Shown piece after piece: positions 4,912 through 5,846 of a stretch of 5,846 nucleotides of DNA. The first letter of the stretch is position 1. Every line of letters begins with the position of its first letter. This stretch comes from CAZPBO01 sp964584815 (GTDB lineage: Bacteria > Planctomycetota > SKW154), in the NCBI GenBank assembly GCA_964584815.1, contig CAZPBO010000081.1, positions 1-5,846 on the forward strand, in the 5' to 3' direction. A program made the position numbers and the translations under genes. Under the pieces are notes generated by a model. The model saw only the letters and a list, made by a program, of their open reading frames with translations. It was not told the DNA's origin and did not search any database.

Positions 4912-5775
4912 CTACTTTGTGCCGGAGTGCAGAAACTGCAGGACATGCACCGCTGACAACCCACGCTCCAGCAGCCGCTCCACACACCGTGGACACTCAC
5001 TCACAACCGCACCCATCACCACCTCAAACGGCAACTCCTTCTTCACCCCAGGCGGGTTGCCGCAACACGATTCAATCGGAACCACCTTTAAGTCCACCCC
5101 TTCAAGCGGGGATGGAAGTTCCTGCCCTGCCGTTGCACAACCCCTTAAATGCCAGACCACATCCACCCCAGCAGGCGCCACTCCACGCACAACCCCGCAA
5201 AACCACACAACATCTGCCTTTATCCTACCCCTCTCCTTTGCCTTCCGCAAAGCCGCATAACAATGCGGACATATAGTCAGAATTTTTTCGGCTTTTCGTG
5301 ACGCAACAGCAATCGCATTGATGAAAGCCTCCGCCAACCTTTTGCGCCCTCTCTTCTCAAACGGCGCACCACAACACCCCGAAAGAACCTCCACATCGCC
5401 AAAAACCGCACGCGCATGCGCTACCGCCGCCTCCACAAGCCCCGCCACTCTCGCCGCAGAACATCCCACAAACAGCACAACTCCTCCCCTACTATGCCGC
5501 ACCTTAACCCGCCCCAACATATTGCGCCCCACACGCCGCCTGCCCATAATCTCCTCCATCACCACAACCCCCGCAGGACACACACTCACACACGCACCAC
5601 AACCTATGCACGCCGACAAAAACGGCTGCAGCGCATCCGGATAACGCGCCTCCCCCATACCCTGCAGAATCCGCATCCAACCACGCGGTCCTAACTCCTC
5701 CCGCCTGAACGCCCGCCATACAGGACACACAACCTCACACTTCCCGCATCCCGTGCATAACTCGTATCTGCTCAC
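4912..5775 (-). CDS. Iron-sulfur oxidoreductase subunit, two 4Fe-4S motifs plus two CCG motifs (HdrD/GlcF/GlpC-like)
   Basis: Probable cytoplasmic or membrane-associated electron-transfer subunit. I place the start at GTG 5775-5773: GGAG lies 6 nt upstream (5785-5782), and the 22 residues of the longer frame (to 5841) do not resemble this family. The result is 287 aa. Two ferredoxin-type motifs follow: C7-x2-C10-x2-C13-x3-C17-P and C56-x2-C59-x2-C62-x3-C66-P, with GPRG (29-32) between them, as in GlcF and GlpC. Then come two CCG motifs: C105, CCG 134-136, CPHC 169-172; and C213, CCG 237-239, CPRC 261-264. In HdrB-type proteins such motifs hold an unusual cubane cluster at a disulfide-reducing site. 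It is shorter than the roughly 400-aa GlcF, and the second CCG motif is compressed. Partners would lie off the window, so heterodisulfide, glycolate, glycerol-3-phosphate or lactate substrates cannot be told apart. Coding-strand codons are extremely G-rich. Confidence 0.9.
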   Translation of the reverse strand: MSRYELCTGCGKCEVVCPVWRAFRREELGPRGWMRILQGMGEARYPDALQPFLSACIGCGACVSVCPAGVVVMEEIMGRRRVGRNMLGRVKVRHSRGGVVLFVGCSAARVAGLVEAAVAHARAVFGDVEVLSGCCGAPFEKRGRKRLAEAFINAIAVASRKAEKILTICPHCYAALRKAKERGRIKADVVWFCGVVRGVAPAGVDVVWHLRGCATAGQELPSPLEGVDLKVVPIESCCGNPPGVKKELPFEVVMGAVVSECPRCVERLLERGLSAVHVLQFLHSGTK

Positions 5776-5781
5776 AAATAA

Positions 5782-5785
5782 CTCC
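5782..5785 (-). promoter_or_regulatory. Shine-Dalgarno site fixing the GTG start of the iron-sulfur gene
   Basis: On the minus strand GGAG (5785-5782) precedes GTG (5775-5773) by 6 nt. This decides for the 287-aa start over the upstream in-frame TTG at 5841-5839, for which too little upstream sequence is in the window to judge an SD. Confidence 0.65.
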
Positions 5786-5800
5786 GCAAAACAGAGCACA

Positions 5801-5806
5801 ATTGTA
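5801..5806 (-). promoter_or_regulatory. Possible -10 element upstream of the iron-sulfur gene
   Basis: TACAAT on the minus strand (5806-5801) matches TATAAT in 5 of 6 positions and would give a leader of about 20 nt before the GTG. No convincing -35 lies 16-18 bp upstream (best is TTCGGT), so this is tentative. The gene may instead be internal to an operon extending right of the window. Confidence 0.25.
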
Positions 5807-5846
5807 ACCCAAAATGCCGCTGAACCGAAAGGAAAGCACAACGGCG

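Noticed and set aside
5412..5421. Perfect 10-bp palindrome GCGCATGCGC as an operator site
   Set aside because: It lies inside the iron-sulfur gene, occurs once, and encodes an ordinary Ala/His/Ala stretch.
4892..5694. Several plus-strand frames rich in Pro, Thr and His opposite the iron-sulfur gene
   Set aside because: They are complements of G-rich coding sequence; the minus-strand protein has 16 cluster-type cysteines in recognisable motifs.

Overview
This is a bacterial chromosomal window of moderate G+C (roughly the low to mid 50s per cent by eye). It is built around the translation operon rpsB-tsf-pyrH-frr, followed by two tRNA genes, a secreted lipoprotein gene and a convergent iron-sulfur protein gene. 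The phylum cannot be fixed from this stretch. Three clues argue against Enterobacteria or Bacillus: EF-Ts is the short single-core form (199 aa), neither tRNA gene encodes its CCA end, and ribosomal protein S2 carries a DLRETV motif. I recall DLRETV-type S2 sequences from Planctomycetota and some poorly cultured phyla, but this is only a hint.

Layout. Bases 1-884 hold a LysR-type regulator whose start codon is cut by the left edge. A 67-bp gap carries a good sigma70-like promoter (TTGACC, 16 bp, TAAAAT) and a strong Shine-Dalgarno (SD) site. Then come rpsB (952-1767), tsf (1764-2363), pyrH (2360-3091) and frr (3088-3645), each pair overlapping by exactly 4 nt (ATGA, ATGA, GTGA). Two bases after the frr stop comes tRNA-Lys(UUU), 8 nt later tRNA-Arg(UCU), and 28 nt after that a 354-aa lipoprotein of unknown function. 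Its stop lies 16 nt from the end of a minus-strand gene (start reassigned to 5775, end 4912). That gene encodes a compact protein with two 4Fe-4S motifs and two CCG motifs, of the HdrD/GlcF/GlpC type.

How the genes work together. S2, EF-Ts and RRF serve ribosome assembly, elongation and recycling; UMP kinase feeds UTP/CTP synthesis. No terminator is visible between frr and the lipoprotein gene, so one transcript may run from the rpsB promoter through both tRNAs into the lipoprotein gene, with RNase P and 3' tRNA processing cutting it into pieces. The LysR gene probably regulates something to the left of the window. The iron-sulfur gene belongs to a unit that reads leftward into the convergent junction.

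The most unusual signals are: (i) a mosaic of G-rich and C-rich synonymous codon patches inside single genes; (ii) a tRNA starting 2 nt after the stop codon of the ribosome-recycling-factor gene; (iii) a Trp- and Cys-rich lipoprotein of unknown function behind tRNA genes. I found no CRISPR array, insertion sequence, phage gene or defence system.
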